64,000 nucleotides of DNA from the NCBI RefSeq assembly GCF_015352425.1, contig NZ_JADKNH010000001.1, forward strand, positions 242,691 through 306,690. The letters are read 5' to 3'. A model generated the notes under the pieces. That model was not told the origin of the DNA. It saw only the letters and a list, made by a program, of their open reading frames with translations, and did not search any database. Made by a program: the position numbers and the translations under genes. Positions 24,989 through 34,278 of this stretch are shown in pieces (position 1 is the stretch's first letter; each line of letters starts with the position of its first letter). This DNA comes from Fusibacter ferrireducens (GTDB lineage Bacteria; Bacillota; Clostridia; Peptostreptococcales; Acidaminobacteraceae).

Positions 24989-25390
24989 GTGTTTGGCAAA
25001 TTTACCTATTCTGCCATTCTTTTAGGAAATTACGAGGCGGATAACTTCTGGTTTGCTCTGAAGTATTTTATCGTGATATCAATCTTAATATATTTTTTAT
25101 GGATATTCTCTAAGTTTATAACTAAAAAGAATTATATCTCTTTGAAAGATCGTAAAGTTAAAGTTTTAGAACGCATCCCTCTTTCAAATGATAAGTTTTT
25201 GCTTTTAGTGGAGCTAGAGAATATTTTTTATTTTATTGGAATTGATAAAAATGGTATGTATCTCATGGATAAACGGGATGACCTTGACGTTGAGCAGTTT
25301 ATAAAGGGTGAGCAAGTGTTAAATTCTAAGTTTTCTGAGTATTTAGAGAAATTTTTGATTAAGAAGGATAAGAAAAATGACAGTCAGTAA
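24989..25390 (+). CDS. fliO: Flagellar biosynthesis protein FliO
   Basis: About 133 residues from GTG 24989; GTG 24980 directly behind the cheY stop is an alternative. One membrane helix (about 20-43, FALKYFIVISILIYFLWIFSKFI) is followed by a small cytoplasmic domain with DRKVKVLERIPLSNDKFLLLVELEN, the FliO pattern. FliO helps assemble the FliP gate. It has no cleaved signal peptide here. The 3' end overlaps fliP by 14 bases. Confidence 0.88.
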   Translation: MFGKFTYSAILLGNYEADNFWFALKYFIVISILIYFLWIFSKFITKKNYISLKDRKVKVLERIPLSNDKFLLLVELENIFYFIGIDKNGMYLMDKRDDLDVEQFIKGEQVLNSKFSEYLEKFLIKKDKKNDSQ

Positions 25391-26171
25391 GGAGAAACTG
25401 CGCGGTGTTAATTTAAAGTTTAAACATTTGATATTAATATTTGTTGTGATGGCTGTTCTGCTCTCTCAATTTTTATCCTATGGAGAAACAACTATAGGCA
25501 TACCGGATATAAATGTATCCATCTCCAGTGACACGGGAGATGTTCAAGTTGCAAACAGTGTTCAAATTTTATTAATGCTTACAGTGCTTTCGCTAGCACC
25601 TTCTATTTTGATGATGATGACTTGTTTTACAAGGATCATTATTATTTTAGGGTTCATAAGAAGGGCTCTCTCGTTACAATCTACGCCTCCAAATCAAGTG
25701 TTAGTGGGATTGGCATTGTTTTTGACTTTTTATATTATGGCACCTGTATTTACAGATGTTTATGAAAATGCATATCTTCCAATGCAAGAAGGCACTATAA
25801 CTTTAGAAGAAGCTGTGGATGTGGCCAAAGAACCCTTTAAAGCGTTTATGCTACGTCAAGTGCGAACTAAAGATTTGGCGCTTTTTTTGGATATTGCGGA
25901 TGTGAACAACGTGACATCAAATGATGATATTCCCATGACTGCACTCATTCCGGCTTTCATCATGAGCGAACTTAAGCTCGCGTTTGAAATCGGCTTCCTT
26001 ATTTTTATACCGTTTATTGTGGTGGATATGATTGTAGCTTCAACGTTAATGGCTTTGGGCATGATGATGCTACCGCCGGTTATGATTTCTTTACCTATTA
26101 AAATTCTTTTATTTATTATGGTAGATGGATGGCATCTTATTATTGAAAAAATAATTTTGAGTATAAGGTAG
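25377..26171 (+). CDS. fliP: Flagellar export gate protein FliP
   Basis: 264 residues. A hydrophobic signal-like N-terminus (about 15-35) precedes an external segment. VLSLAPSILMMMTCFTRIII and STPPNQVLVGLALFLTFYIM follow, and PFIVVDMIVASTLMALGMMMLPP closes the typical FliP signature. FliP forms the pentameric core of the export gate with FliQ and FliR. Confidence 0.97.
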   Translation: MTVSKEKLRGVNLKFKHLILIFVVMAVLLSQFLSYGETTIGIPDINVSISSDTGDVQVANSVQILLMLTVLSLAPSILMMMTCFTRIIIILGFIRRALSLQSTPPNQVLVGLALFLTFYIMAPVFTDVYENAYLPMQEGTITLEEAVDVAKEPFKAFMLRQVRTKDLALFLDIADVNNVTSNDDIPMTALIPAFIMSELKLAFEIGFLIFIPFIVVDMIVASTLMALGMMMLPPVMISLPIKILLFIMVDGWHLIIEKIILSIR

Positions 26172-26180
26172 GTGTTGTAG

Positions 26181-26450
26181 ATGACTGAGGAAATGGTTAT
26201 CGATTTATTTTCAGAGACCATAAAAATCATTCTTATGTTGGCGGCACCTATGTTACTGGGCGGTTTGTTGATAGGGCTCGTAATTGCTATTTTCCAAGCA
26301 ACTACGCAAATTCAAGAAGCAACACTTGCGTTTGTGCCTAAGATTGTTGTTGTATTTGTGATTTTAATGTTAACGGGCTCATGGATTTTAAATTCTCTAA
26401 TTGAATTTACAAATAATATTTTCAGTTTGATTGATCTGATTATTTATTAG
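26181..26450 (+). CDS. fliQ: Flagellar export gate protein FliQ
   Basis: 89 residues with two membrane helices. LMLAAPMLLGGLLIGLVIAIFQATTQIQEATL is the FliQ signature (QATTQIQE). It packs around FliP/FliR to close the gate. Located 9 bp behind fliP. Confidence 0.96.
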   Translation: MTEEMVIDLFSETIKIILMLAAPMLLGGLLIGLVIAIFQATTQIQEATLAFVPKIVVVFVILMLTGSWILNSLIEFTNNIFSLIDLIIY

Positions 26451-26461
26451 AGGGGCTTATA

Positions 26462-27220
26462 ATGGCAATTCCTTTTTTTGATCTGATATTAATATTTGCA
26501 AGAATTGGAGGTTTGATTTTTACAGCGCCTATATTTGGCAGTCGTAATTATCCAACTCAGGTAAAGATTGGTCTCATTCTTTTTTTATCACTGATCCTTT
26601 TTCCGCTTGTGAATTCTGATATAATTTATGATGTATCCAGTTTGTATCAAATGGCGTTTCTCCTTATAAATGAGATTTTTATTGGCGTTTTTATGGGGTT
26701 AATTCTGACAATTTACATGGGCTTTATATATTTTGCAGGCGATTTGATTGATAGAGATTTGGGGTTTGCCATGGTCAATGTGGTCAATCCATTGGATGAG
26801 TCTCAAATCGCAATTACATCCAATTTATTTTATATTTTTTCGATGTTGATTTTCTTGCAATTGGATTTTCATCATGAGCTCATTACAGCTCTTGTGGTTT
26901 CTTTTGAGAAGATAAAACTAGGCGCCTTTTTTTTCGCTGTGCCTTCGTTTGATATATTGTTAGATATTATAGAGGAATCATTTGTTTTGGGTTTTCAAAT
27001 TGCAGCGCCTTTTGTCATTACAGTCTTAATCGCAAATATTATTTTGGGGCTACTGGCAAAGGCAATGCCTGGTATGAATGTTTTTATATTGGGTATGCCG
27101 TTTAAGATTTTCTTTGGATTTTTGTTGTTCATCATACTCATGCCTTATATGTATGACATATTTGCAGGTATTTTAGGAATGGGATTTCAGTACATTGTTA
27201 GATTCTTTAATTTGTTTTAG
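26462..27220 (+). CDS. fliR: Flagellar export gate protein FliR
   Basis: 252 residues, strongly hydrophobic, with about six membrane helices. ARIGGLIFTAPIFGSRNYPTQVKIGL is the FliR start pattern, and GLLAKAMPGMNVFILGMPFKI is the conserved C-terminal motif. One copy joins five FliP in the export gate. It begins 11 bp behind fliQ. Confidence 0.96.
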   Translation: MAIPFFDLILIFARIGGLIFTAPIFGSRNYPTQVKIGLILFLSLILFPLVNSDIIYDVSSLYQMAFLLINEIFIGVFMGLILTIYMGFIYFAGDLIDRDLGFAMVNVVNPLDESQIAITSNLFYIFSMLIFLQLDFHHELITALVVSFEKIKLGAFFFAVPSFDILLDIIEESFVLGFQIAAPFVITVLIANIILGLLAKAMPGMNVFILGMPFKIFFGFLLFIILMPYMYDIFAGILGMGFQYIVRFFNLF

Positions 27221-27241
27221 TGCAGGGTTTACGAGGGCTAT

Positions 27242-28333
27242 ATGATTTTAAAATATAATTTGCAATTGTTCTCTGAGGAAAAAACCGAGCAACCTACTTC
27301 GAAAAAAATAAGAGATGCTAGACAAAAGGGGCAGGTGGCAAAATCAAAGGATTTGGCTGCAGCAGTGGGTCTTCTTGCTGTTTTTTTTACGCTGTCACAA
27401 TACGGTAGTTATATGGTGGAACAACTCTTTGGCTTTTTTTATAGAACAGCTGACTTCATGGTATCGCCAGAAGCTTTTTTTGTAAATGGCGATGTAAACA
27501 AGTATTTTAGTGAAATCCTCTTTTTCATTTTAAAATTGTCATTACCCTTACTTGGTGTTGCATTAATAGCAGGCGTTTTGACGAATTATGCTCAAATTGG
27601 ATTTTTGTTTTCAGTTGAAACAATACAACCTAAATTAAGCAAAATCAACCCTTTAAAGGGTTTTAAAAATATGTTCTCAATGAAATCTCTTGTGGAACTC
27701 GTAAAATCAGTAACGAAATCAGCACTACTGCTTTATGTTGCCATTTCCTATGTGAGGCAACATCTTAAGGAACTTATTTTAGTATTTGAGTTGCAACCAA
27801 GGCAAACGGTTGCAGTTATGTGGAACATAACCTATGGACTTGTGATCAGATGCGCTATTTTTTTGTTTATAATTGCCCTTTTTGATTTTGCCTATCAGAA
27901 GTGGAAAAACAACAAGGATCTGATGATGTCAAAACAAGAAATTAAGGATGAGTATAAGCAAAGCGAAGGGGACCCACAGCTTAAGGCGAAGATTAAAGAA
28001 AAACAAAGAGCTTTTGCCATGAGCCGAATGATGCAAGAAGTGCCTAAAGCGGATGTAATTATAACGAATCCAACACACTTTGCAGTTGCGCTGAAATATG
28101 ATCAATCCATTGGAGAGGCGCCATTAGTGCTTGCAAAAGGTCAGGATTTAATTGCAAAAAACATAAAAAAGATCGCCGCTGAGCATGAGGTTCCGATTGT
28201 TGAAAATAAACCTTTAGCGCAAACATTGTATAAAACTGTTGATATTGGTGAATTTATTCCAACAGAGTTGTATGAAGCAGTTGCAGAGGTCTTGGCATAT
28301 GTATATAATTTAAAGCAAGAGAAAAAAATATAG
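27242..28333 (+). CDS. flhB: Flagellar export switch protein FlhB
   Basis: 363 residues. The N-terminal EEKTEQPTSKKIRDARQKGQVAKSKDL motif precedes four membrane helices (about 30-210). The cytoplasmic domain contains the self-cleavage site Asn276-Pro-Thr-His279 in ITNPTHFAVAL. Cleavage plus FliK contact switches export from hook to filament proteins. The C-terminal 85 residues resemble the orphan fhlB at the start of this window. Confidence 0.97.
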   Translation: MILKYNLQLFSEEKTEQPTSKKIRDARQKGQVAKSKDLAAAVGLLAVFFTLSQYGSYMVEQLFGFFYRTADFMVSPEAFFVNGDVNKYFSEILFFILKLSLPLLGVALIAGVLTNYAQIGFLFSVETIQPKLSKINPLKGFKNMFSMKSLVELVKSVTKSALLLYVAISYVRQHLKELILVFELQPRQTVAVMWNITYGLVIRCAIFLFIIALFDFAYQKWKNNKDLMMSKQEIKDEYKQSEGDPQLKAKIKEKQRAFAMSRMMQEVPKADVIITNPTHFAVALKYDQSIGEAPLVLAKGQDLIAKNIKKIAAEHEVPIVENKPLAQTLYKTVDIGEFIPTELYEAVAEVLAYVYNLKQEKKI

Positions 28334-28344
28334 GAGGCCTGTAA

Positions 28345-30384
28345 ATGCGTTTTAATGACGTGATAATGGCTTTGTTGGTAATTGTCATTATATTGATGAT
28401 CATTATACCTGTACCACTTGGATGGTTAGATTTTTTTCTAGCCCTTAACATATCTTTAGCACTTACAATCTTGGTGCTTTCTATGTTTGTCAAAGAGACG
28501 CTGGAGTTTTCAGTATTTCCTTCAATACTGCTTATTACAACGCTTTTTAGACTTGCCCTGAATATATCGACAACTCGATATATTTTGTCTGATGGCAAAG
28601 CGGGTGAGGTCATAGATGCCTTTGGGAACTTCGTTGTGGGTGGTAATGCAATCGTAGGCTTTATCATATTTTTGATCATTGTCCTAATTCAATTTTTAGT
28701 CATTACTAAAGGGTCTGAACGTGTATCCGAGGTTGCTGCTCGATTTACGTTGGATGCAATGCCTGGTAAACAAATGGCAATTGATGCAGATTTAAATTCT
28801 GGCTTAATCACAGAAAACGATGCGAAAGAGCGCCGAAAAAAAATACAGAGAGAAGCTGATTTTTATGGGGCCATGGATGGTGCCAGCAAGTTTGTCAAAG
28901 GAGACGCCATTGCAGGTATTATCATTACGGTGATCAATATATTGGCTGGATTTATGCTTGGGGCATTTACCATGGGATATACTCTGTCGCAATCTATTCA
29001 GAAGTTTACATTGTTAACGGTTGGCGACGGTTTAGTCAGCCAAATTCCAGCGCTAATGATTTCTGTGGCTACAGGTATTATCGTCACAAGAGCTGCATCT
29101 GAATCCAATTTGGGAACGGATGTATTGTCTCAGCTCTTTGCGCAGTCAAAAGTGCTTTACATTGTGGGTGGCGTCTTAATGCTTATAGGTATAGCGACAC
29201 CACTGCCGAATTTACCTTTTATCACGATTGGTATTGCCATTATGTTGAGCGCACTTCGATTGACGCAAGATAAAAAAGAGCTTGAAGAGCAGGCAGAGTT
29301 TGAGAGTGAACAAGAAGAAGAACGCGATAATAACGATATTAGGAAACCTGAAAACATTATTCCTTTGCTTCAGGTAGACCCTATTGAATTGGAATTTGGA
29401 TATGGCATTATTCCTCTAGCAGACCCGAATCAGGGGGGAGACCTCTTTGATCGTTTGGTTATGATTAGGAGACAAATTGCTCTTGAAATGGGTATTGTCG
29501 TGCCCATGATCAGGCTCAGAGATAATATTCAGTTGGATTCAAGTGAGTACCTTATTAAAATTAAAGGCAATGATATTGCAAGGGGGACCATCGTCTTTGA
29601 TCATTATTTGGCCATGAGTCCCGGTGTGGTTGAAGGGGAAATTGAGGGCATTGATACCATTGAACCTGCATTTGGTCTGCCTGCAAAGTGGATTCGCTCT
29701 GAGGATAGAGAAAAAGCGGAGTTGTTAGGTTATACGGTTGTCGATCCCTCGTCTGTAATTTCAACACATTTGACTGAGGTCATTAAAAAGCACAGTCATG
29801 AGCTGATCAATAGAGAAGATGTCAAACAGCTTATTGAAAATATAAAAGAAAGCAATTCGGCACTCGTTGAGGAATTAATGCCTAATCTGATGTCGTTGGG
29901 AGATATACAAAAAGTATTATCCAATTTGCTAAAGGAATTTGTTTCTGTGAGAGATTTAGTGACGATTTTAGAGACGCTTGCAGATTATGCAAGATCAACA
30001 AGAGATGTCAACATATTGACGGAATACGTTAGGCAAAGGCTCTCTAGACAATTATCTAGAACATATTTTCCTTTTGGAAAAGCGAAAGTGGTCACTTTGG
30101 AACAAAGTCTTGAAAACATGCTGATGGAGGCCATTGAGCAAAATGAAAATGGTACATTCTTGTCTATTGATCCTATGACAAGTCAAAATATTGTAGCCAG
30201 TTTAGCACAAGAAGTAAGAAAATTAATACAAATGGGAGAACAAGCTATTGTCGTTACAGCACCAATTGTAAGGTTTTATTTTAAAAGAATGACTGAACAA
30301 TCTATTCCAGAATTAGTTGTTTTATCATATAATGAAATAGAATCAGATATTGATATACAATCTGCAGGGATGGTGAGTATTTAA
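28345..30384 (+). CDS. flhA: Flagellar export component FlhA
   Basis: 679 residues. About eight membrane helices fill the first 320 residues and include FRLALNISTTRYIL, the FHIPEP-like region AMPGKQMAIDADLNSG and ARFTLDAMPG. The C-terminal cytoplasmic domain (about 345-679) binds chaperone-substrate pairs and FliJ. FlhA is the largest part of the export gate. Its stop overlaps the flhF start by one base. Confidence 0.98.
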   Translation: MRFNDVIMALLVIVIILMIIIPVPLGWLDFFLALNISLALTILVLSMFVKETLEFSVFPSILLITTLFRLALNISTTRYILSDGKAGEVIDAFGNFVVGGNAIVGFIIFLIIVLIQFLVITKGSERVSEVAARFTLDAMPGKQMAIDADLNSGLITENDAKERRKKIQREADFYGAMDGASKFVKGDAIAGIIITVINILAGFMLGAFTMGYTLSQSIQKFTLLTVGDGLVSQIPALMISVATGIIVTRAASESNLGTDVLSQLFAQSKVLYIVGGVLMLIGIATPLPNLPFITIGIAIMLSALRLTQDKKELEEQAEFESEQEEERDNNDIRKPENIIPLLQVDPIELEFGYGIIPLADPNQGGDLFDRLVMIRRQIALEMGIVVPMIRLRDNIQLDSSEYLIKIKGNDIARGTIVFDHYLAMSPGVVEGEIEGIDTIEPAFGLPAKWIRSEDREKAELLGYTVVDPSSVISTHLTEVIKKHSHELINREDVKQLIENIKESNSALVEELMPNLMSLGDIQKVLSNLLKEFVSVRDLVTILETLADYARSTRDVNILTEYVRQRLSRQLSRTYFPFGKAKVVTLEQSLENMLMEAIEQNENGTFLSIDPMTSQNIVASLAQEVRKLIQMGEQAIVVTAPIVRFYFKRMTEQSIPELVVLSYNEIESDIDIQSAGMVSI

Positions 30385-31574
30385 TGAAAGTTAAGCGCTA
30401 TTTAGTCAAAGATATGAATGAAGCCATGATTAAGATTAAAAGTGAATTGGGCATGGATGCTGTGATTTTGAATACGAGAAAGATAAAGACAGGTGGATTA
30501 TTTAAGTTTTTCAAGAAACCTTTGATCGAAGTTGTGGCTGCAATTGATGAGCCTTTAATTCAAACCTATACAGATCCTCCTAAACCGGCTCAGATCAAAG
30601 AAGATGTCTTTATTAAGCCAGCAGAGCCTGTTATGCCAGAACCTGTCGTTGAACCTGAACCAGTCAAATTAAATGCATCTCAAAATGAAGCCGTTTCAAA
30701 TAATGAAGTTTTGGAACTTAAACAGATGGTTACAGAACTTATAAAAAAAGTGGAGCATATTGAACACAAAGAGCCTTTAACAAAGGAAACGTCATATATT
30801 GAGTTTTTGAAATCATTAGATATTCAAGAATCTATTTCAAAAAAAATCATGGATATTGTTCAAAGGCAAATTAGTGTAAATGAAAAAAACCATGATGCTA
30901 TATTAAATGCAATGAAGGTGATTACAAAAGAGTACTTAGGTGATGTGAGATCTATTGATACAGATCCTTTGAACAAACCCAATATATATATGTTTTTGGG
31001 ACCCACTGGCGTGGGAAAAACAACAACACTTGCAAAGATAGCAGCCAGACTCTCTCTTATTGAAAATAAGAAAGTGGGACTCATTACGGCAGATACTTAT
31101 AGAATCGCCGCCGTGGAGCAACTTAAAACCTATAGTGAAATCTTAGGTATTCCACTTGAAGTCATATATGAAGCCGGTGAACTTGAAGAAGCACTGCACA
31201 AGTTCAAAGATAAAGATTATATTTTGATTGATACTGCCGGTCGAAGTCATAAGAGTAAAGAACTTAAATCTGACTATGATGAACTGGTAAAATATTTGAA
31301 ATCTGTTCAGATTTTTTTAGTGATGAGCATGACGACCAGCTTTAAAGACATGAAGAGCATTATTGAGTCCTATGGATTTTTGAATGATTATCGATTGCTT
31401 TTTACGAAACTGGATGAAGCGACTTCCTATGGAAATATTCTCAACATTAAGGTTTTAACTGGAAAGTCATTGTCCTATTTTGCAATTGGGCAGAGCGTTC
31501 CAGACGATATAGAAGTATCTGATAAAGATAAAATTGTGGGTTATATTTTTGATAATGAAAGCAAGGACAAATAG
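30384..31574 (+). CDS. flhF: Flagellar GTPase FlhF
   Basis: 396 residues. An N-terminal basic domain (MKVKRYLVKDMNEAMIKIK) and a Pro/Glu-rich linker (about 65-120) precede an SRP-type NG domain. The P-loop is GPTGVGKT at residues 206-213, followed by GLITADTYRIAAVEQL, DTAGRSHKSKELK and TKLDEA. FlhF sets the number and place of flagella with FlhG. Confidence 0.96.
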   Translation: MKVKRYLVKDMNEAMIKIKSELGMDAVILNTRKIKTGGLFKFFKKPLIEVVAAIDEPLIQTYTDPPKPAQIKEDVFIKPAEPVMPEPVVEPEPVKLNASQNEAVSNNEVLELKQMVTELIKKVEHIEHKEPLTKETSYIEFLKSLDIQESISKKIMDIVQRQISVNEKNHDAILNAMKVITKEYLGDVRSIDTDPLNKPNIYMFLGPTGVGKTTTLAKIAARLSLIENKKVGLITADTYRIAAVEQLKTYSEILGIPLEVIYEAGELEEALHKFKDKDYILIDTAGRSHKSKELKSDYDELVKYLKSVQIFLVMSMTTSFKDMKSIIESYGFLNDYRLLFTKLDEATSYGNILNIKVLTGKSLSYFAIGQSVPDDIEVSDKDKIVGYIFDNESKDK

Positions 31575-31597
31575 AATTTCCATGGTGGTGGTGTATA

Positions 31598-32461
31598 ATG
31601 GATCAGGCGCAAAAATTGAGAGATATTGTTCAGGAAAATTCTCCTGAGTCAGCGAACAGGCATGACGCTAGAATTATTACTGTGTCAAGCGGTAAGGGTG
31701 GCGTTGGTAAAACGAATTTCACAGTGAATATGGCAATCGCTTTGGCAAAACTAAAAAAACGCGTTACAATCATTGACGCTGATTTAGGCCTTGCCAATGT
31801 AGATGTTTTATTTGGAATCGTACCAAAGTATAACTTGTCTCATGTTGTGAAGGGTGAAATTCCTGTACAAGATTGCATTTTTAAAGGACCTTATGATATT
31901 AATATCATTTCTGGCGGCTCTGGTATAATGGATCTTATTGATTTAGATCAAAATCAACTTGAAAAATTGATTCATTCATTACTTTATTTTAACGATGTAT
32001 CTGATTATATTTTAATAGATACAGGCGCTGGACTCAGTAAATCTGTTTTGTCATTTGTAGATGCGGCATCTGATGTTATCGTTGTTATAACGCCAGATCC
32101 TACGTCTATAACGGACGCCTATGCACTGATAAAAAATATCGTAAAGGAAGATGATAAAAAGATCAAATTGATTATCAATCGCGTAGATTCAAATGAGGAA
32201 GGCGATGAAGTGTTTAATAAATTAGAGCAAGCGGTTTCAAAATTCCTAAGTAAAGAGTTGGAAAATATGGGTTATATTTTTGAAGACTCCAATCTTAAGA
32301 AAGCAGTTAGAAAGCAAATGCCAGTTATTGAAGCTTACCCAAGAGCAATTTCTAGTAAAGGGATTGAAAATATCGCTTACAATCTTGATAATAACAGCAA
32401 ATATGTTAAAAGTGCTCATAGTTTTAAAACTTTTATTAACAAATTAATCAATAAAATTTAG
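31598..32461 (+). CDS. flhG: MinD-like ATPase FlhG (YlxH)
   Basis: 287 residues. The deviant Walker A is GKGGVGKT (residues 32-39), with IIDADLGLANVDVLFG next. GAGLSKSVLSFVDA and VVITPDPTSITDAYALIK match FlhG/YlxH. The C-terminal amphipathic helix (about 268-285) suits membrane targeting. It counts flagella by stimulating FlhF and loading C-ring proteins. Confidence 0.96.
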   Translation: MDQAQKLRDIVQENSPESANRHDARIITVSSGKGGVGKTNFTVNMAIALAKLKKRVTIIDADLGLANVDVLFGIVPKYNLSHVVKGEIPVQDCIFKGPYDINIISGGSGIMDLIDLDQNQLEKLIHSLLYFNDVSDYILIDTGAGLSKSVLSFVDAASDVIVVITPDPTSITDAYALIKNIVKEDDKKIKLIINRVDSNEEGDEVFNKLEQAVSKFLSKELENMGYIFEDSNLKKAVRKQMPVIEAYPRAISSKGIENIAYNLDNNSKYVKSAHSFKTFINKLINKI

Positions 32462-32470
32462 GTGGTTTTG

Positions 32471-33205
32471 ATGAATGGTTTTTTAAAATATCTGAAAATT
32501 GCAGATGAAGTAGACATTATGATTTTTAAAAACGACAATGAATCCATTACGTTAAAGTGCTTCGTCTATGAGGTTACTAGCGATTCCCAATTGATATTAT
32601 CTAATCCAGTTTCTGAGGGACGCTTATATCCGCTTGAAAAAAGTTATGTATACTACTTTAGATTTTATATAGAAAATTTGGGTATGTACTTATTCAAAGG
32701 GATTTTAAAGGATAGAACACAATATGATAACCTACCCAGTGTCATTATCAATCTCTCTTCGGATATCAAAAAGGTACAAAGGCGAAAATTTTTTAGAGTT
32801 AACTTAATGTCTCAGGGGAATCTGTTGTTCGAAAAACAATTATCTGAGGATGAAGTTGCTCAGATGAAACAAAAAATGCTCGCTAAGTTCAAAAACGAAA
32901 AAGATATTCTTGTTGATGATGTTATTGTCGAGAAGGTGCCCTTTGACACTTTGGATCTAAGTGGTGGTGGATTGAGAATTTTGATCAAAGAATCTTTTGA
33001 TCTTGGAGAATTTCTTGAAGGCGAGTTTAAAATTAGCAATGATTGGGTTAAATTTAAAGGTGAAGTGACACGCAATGAGAAAAAAGATGATAATCGGTAT
33101 GAAGTGGGTATAAAATTTTTAGAGGTAGATGCTAATACCCAAGCAAAAATTGTGGCATATGTTTTTGAAATTGAAAGAAATCTCATTAAAAAAGGGTTGA
33201 TGTAA
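32471..33205 (+). CDS. ycgR: YcgR-type PilZ c-di-GMP-binding flagellar brake
   Basis: 244 residues from ATG 32471; a GTG at 32462 is inside the ribosome site. The N-terminal YcgR-N-like beta domain is followed by a PilZ domain from about residue 102. The c-di-GMP motif is QRRKFFRVN (RxxxR), and the second motif DLSGGGLRI (D/NxSxxG) follows about 55 residues later. It would bind c-di-GMP and contact MotA or the rotor to slow swimming. Placement between flhG and cheB fits clostridial operons. Confidence 0.9.
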   Translation: MNGFLKYLKIADEVDIMIFKNDNESITLKCFVYEVTSDSQLILSNPVSEGRLYPLEKSYVYYFRFYIENLGMYLFKGILKDRTQYDNLPSVIINLSSDIKKVQRRKFFRVNLMSQGNLLFEKQLSEDEVAQMKQKMLAKFKNEKDILVDDVIVEKVPFDTLDLSGGGLRILIKESFDLGEFLEGEFKISNDWVKFKGEVTRNEKKDDNRYEVGIKFLEVDANTQAKIVAYVFEIERNLIKKGLM

Positions 33206-34273
33206 ATGAAAATTAAAGTTTTAGTTGTCGATGATTCTGCTTTTATGAGAAAAGTGATCTCAGACATGGTTATATCAGACGACGCTTTTGAAGTGGTGGC
33301 CGTCGCAAGAAATGGTGAAGAAGCTATTGAGAAAATTAAGTTATACCATCCAGATGTGGTGACTTTGGACATAGAAATGCCCAAAATGGATGGCCTCACT
33401 GCACTAAAAATAATTATGGAAACAAATCCTATTCCAATTATTATGTTGAGTAGTTTAACAAAAAAAGGAGCGGATGAAACATTGAAAGCACTGGATCTAG
33501 GAGCATTTGACTTTATTACGAAACCATCATCTCTCATAAAAGTATCCACTCCTGAAATGAAAGAAGAATTACTTCAAAAAATTAGGTTTGCAAGTCGCAC
33601 GAAGATCTCTAAACCCGTAAGTTTAGAGAGACCAAAACCTTTTGTTTCTATGAGTCTTAAGAAGTCGGTTGTCACGAGTAAAGTGGCTGGCAGTTCTAAA
33701 TTTAAGAAATTGATTGCTATTGGCACTTCCACTGGTGGACCAAGAGCGCTTCAAGAAGTCATACCCTATTTTCCTAAAGATATTGATGCGGGCATTCTCA
33801 TTGTACAGCATATGCCCCCAGGATTTACAAAGTCTTTGGCTGAACGCTTAGATAGTATGAGTCAGATCCATGTTAAAGAGGCTGAAGATGGTGATGTGAT
33901 CCTTTCTGGATGGGCATATTTGGCACCAGGAGATAGTCATGTAAAAGTATATAAACAAGCGGGGCAATTTATGATAAAATTAGATAATGGAGAACGCGTT
34001 AGTGGACATAAGCCATCTGTAGATGCTATGATGTATTCAATAGCAGATTTAAATGATCAAAATGTAATTGGTGTTATCATGACTGGTATGGGTGCTGATG
34101 GTGCAGAAGGCCTCAAACGTGTTAAAGACAAAAACGGCTATGTTATCGCGCAAGATGAGGGCAGCTGTGTCGTGTTTGGTATGCCAAAGTCAACTATTAA
34201 ACTTGGGGTTGTAGATAAGGTCGTTGGCCTTTCTAATATTACCAATGAAATTATGAAAGCCATGGAGGTGTAG
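33206..34273 (+). CDS. cheB: Chemotaxis methylesterase CheB
   Basis: 355 residues. The receiver domain has Asp9-Asp10, phospho-Asp55 in VTLDIEMPKMDGL, and a conserved Lys in FITKPSS. After a linker (about 115-165) the methylesterase domain shows the triad residues in GTSTGGPRAL, VQHMPPGFTKSL and MTGMGADGAEGL. CheB removes methyl groups from chemoreceptors. No cheR partner is in the window. Confidence 0.97.
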   Translation: MKIKVLVVDDSAFMRKVISDMVISDDAFEVVAVARNGEEAIEKIKLYHPDVVTLDIEMPKMDGLTALKIIMETNPIPIIMLSSLTKKGADETLKALDLGAFDFITKPSSLIKVSTPEMKEELLQKIRFASRTKISKPVSLERPKPFVSMSLKKSVVTSKVAGSSKFKKLIAIGTSTGGPRALQEVIPYFPKDIDAGILIVQHMPPGFTKSLAERLDSMSQIHVKEAEDGDVILSGWAYLAPGDSHVKVYKQAGQFMIKLDNGERVSGHKPSVDAMMYSIADLNDQNVIGVIMTGMGADGAEGLKRVKDKNGYVIAQDEGSCVVFGMPKSTIKLGVVDKVVGLSNITNEIMKAMEV

Positions 34274-34278
34274 TGCAT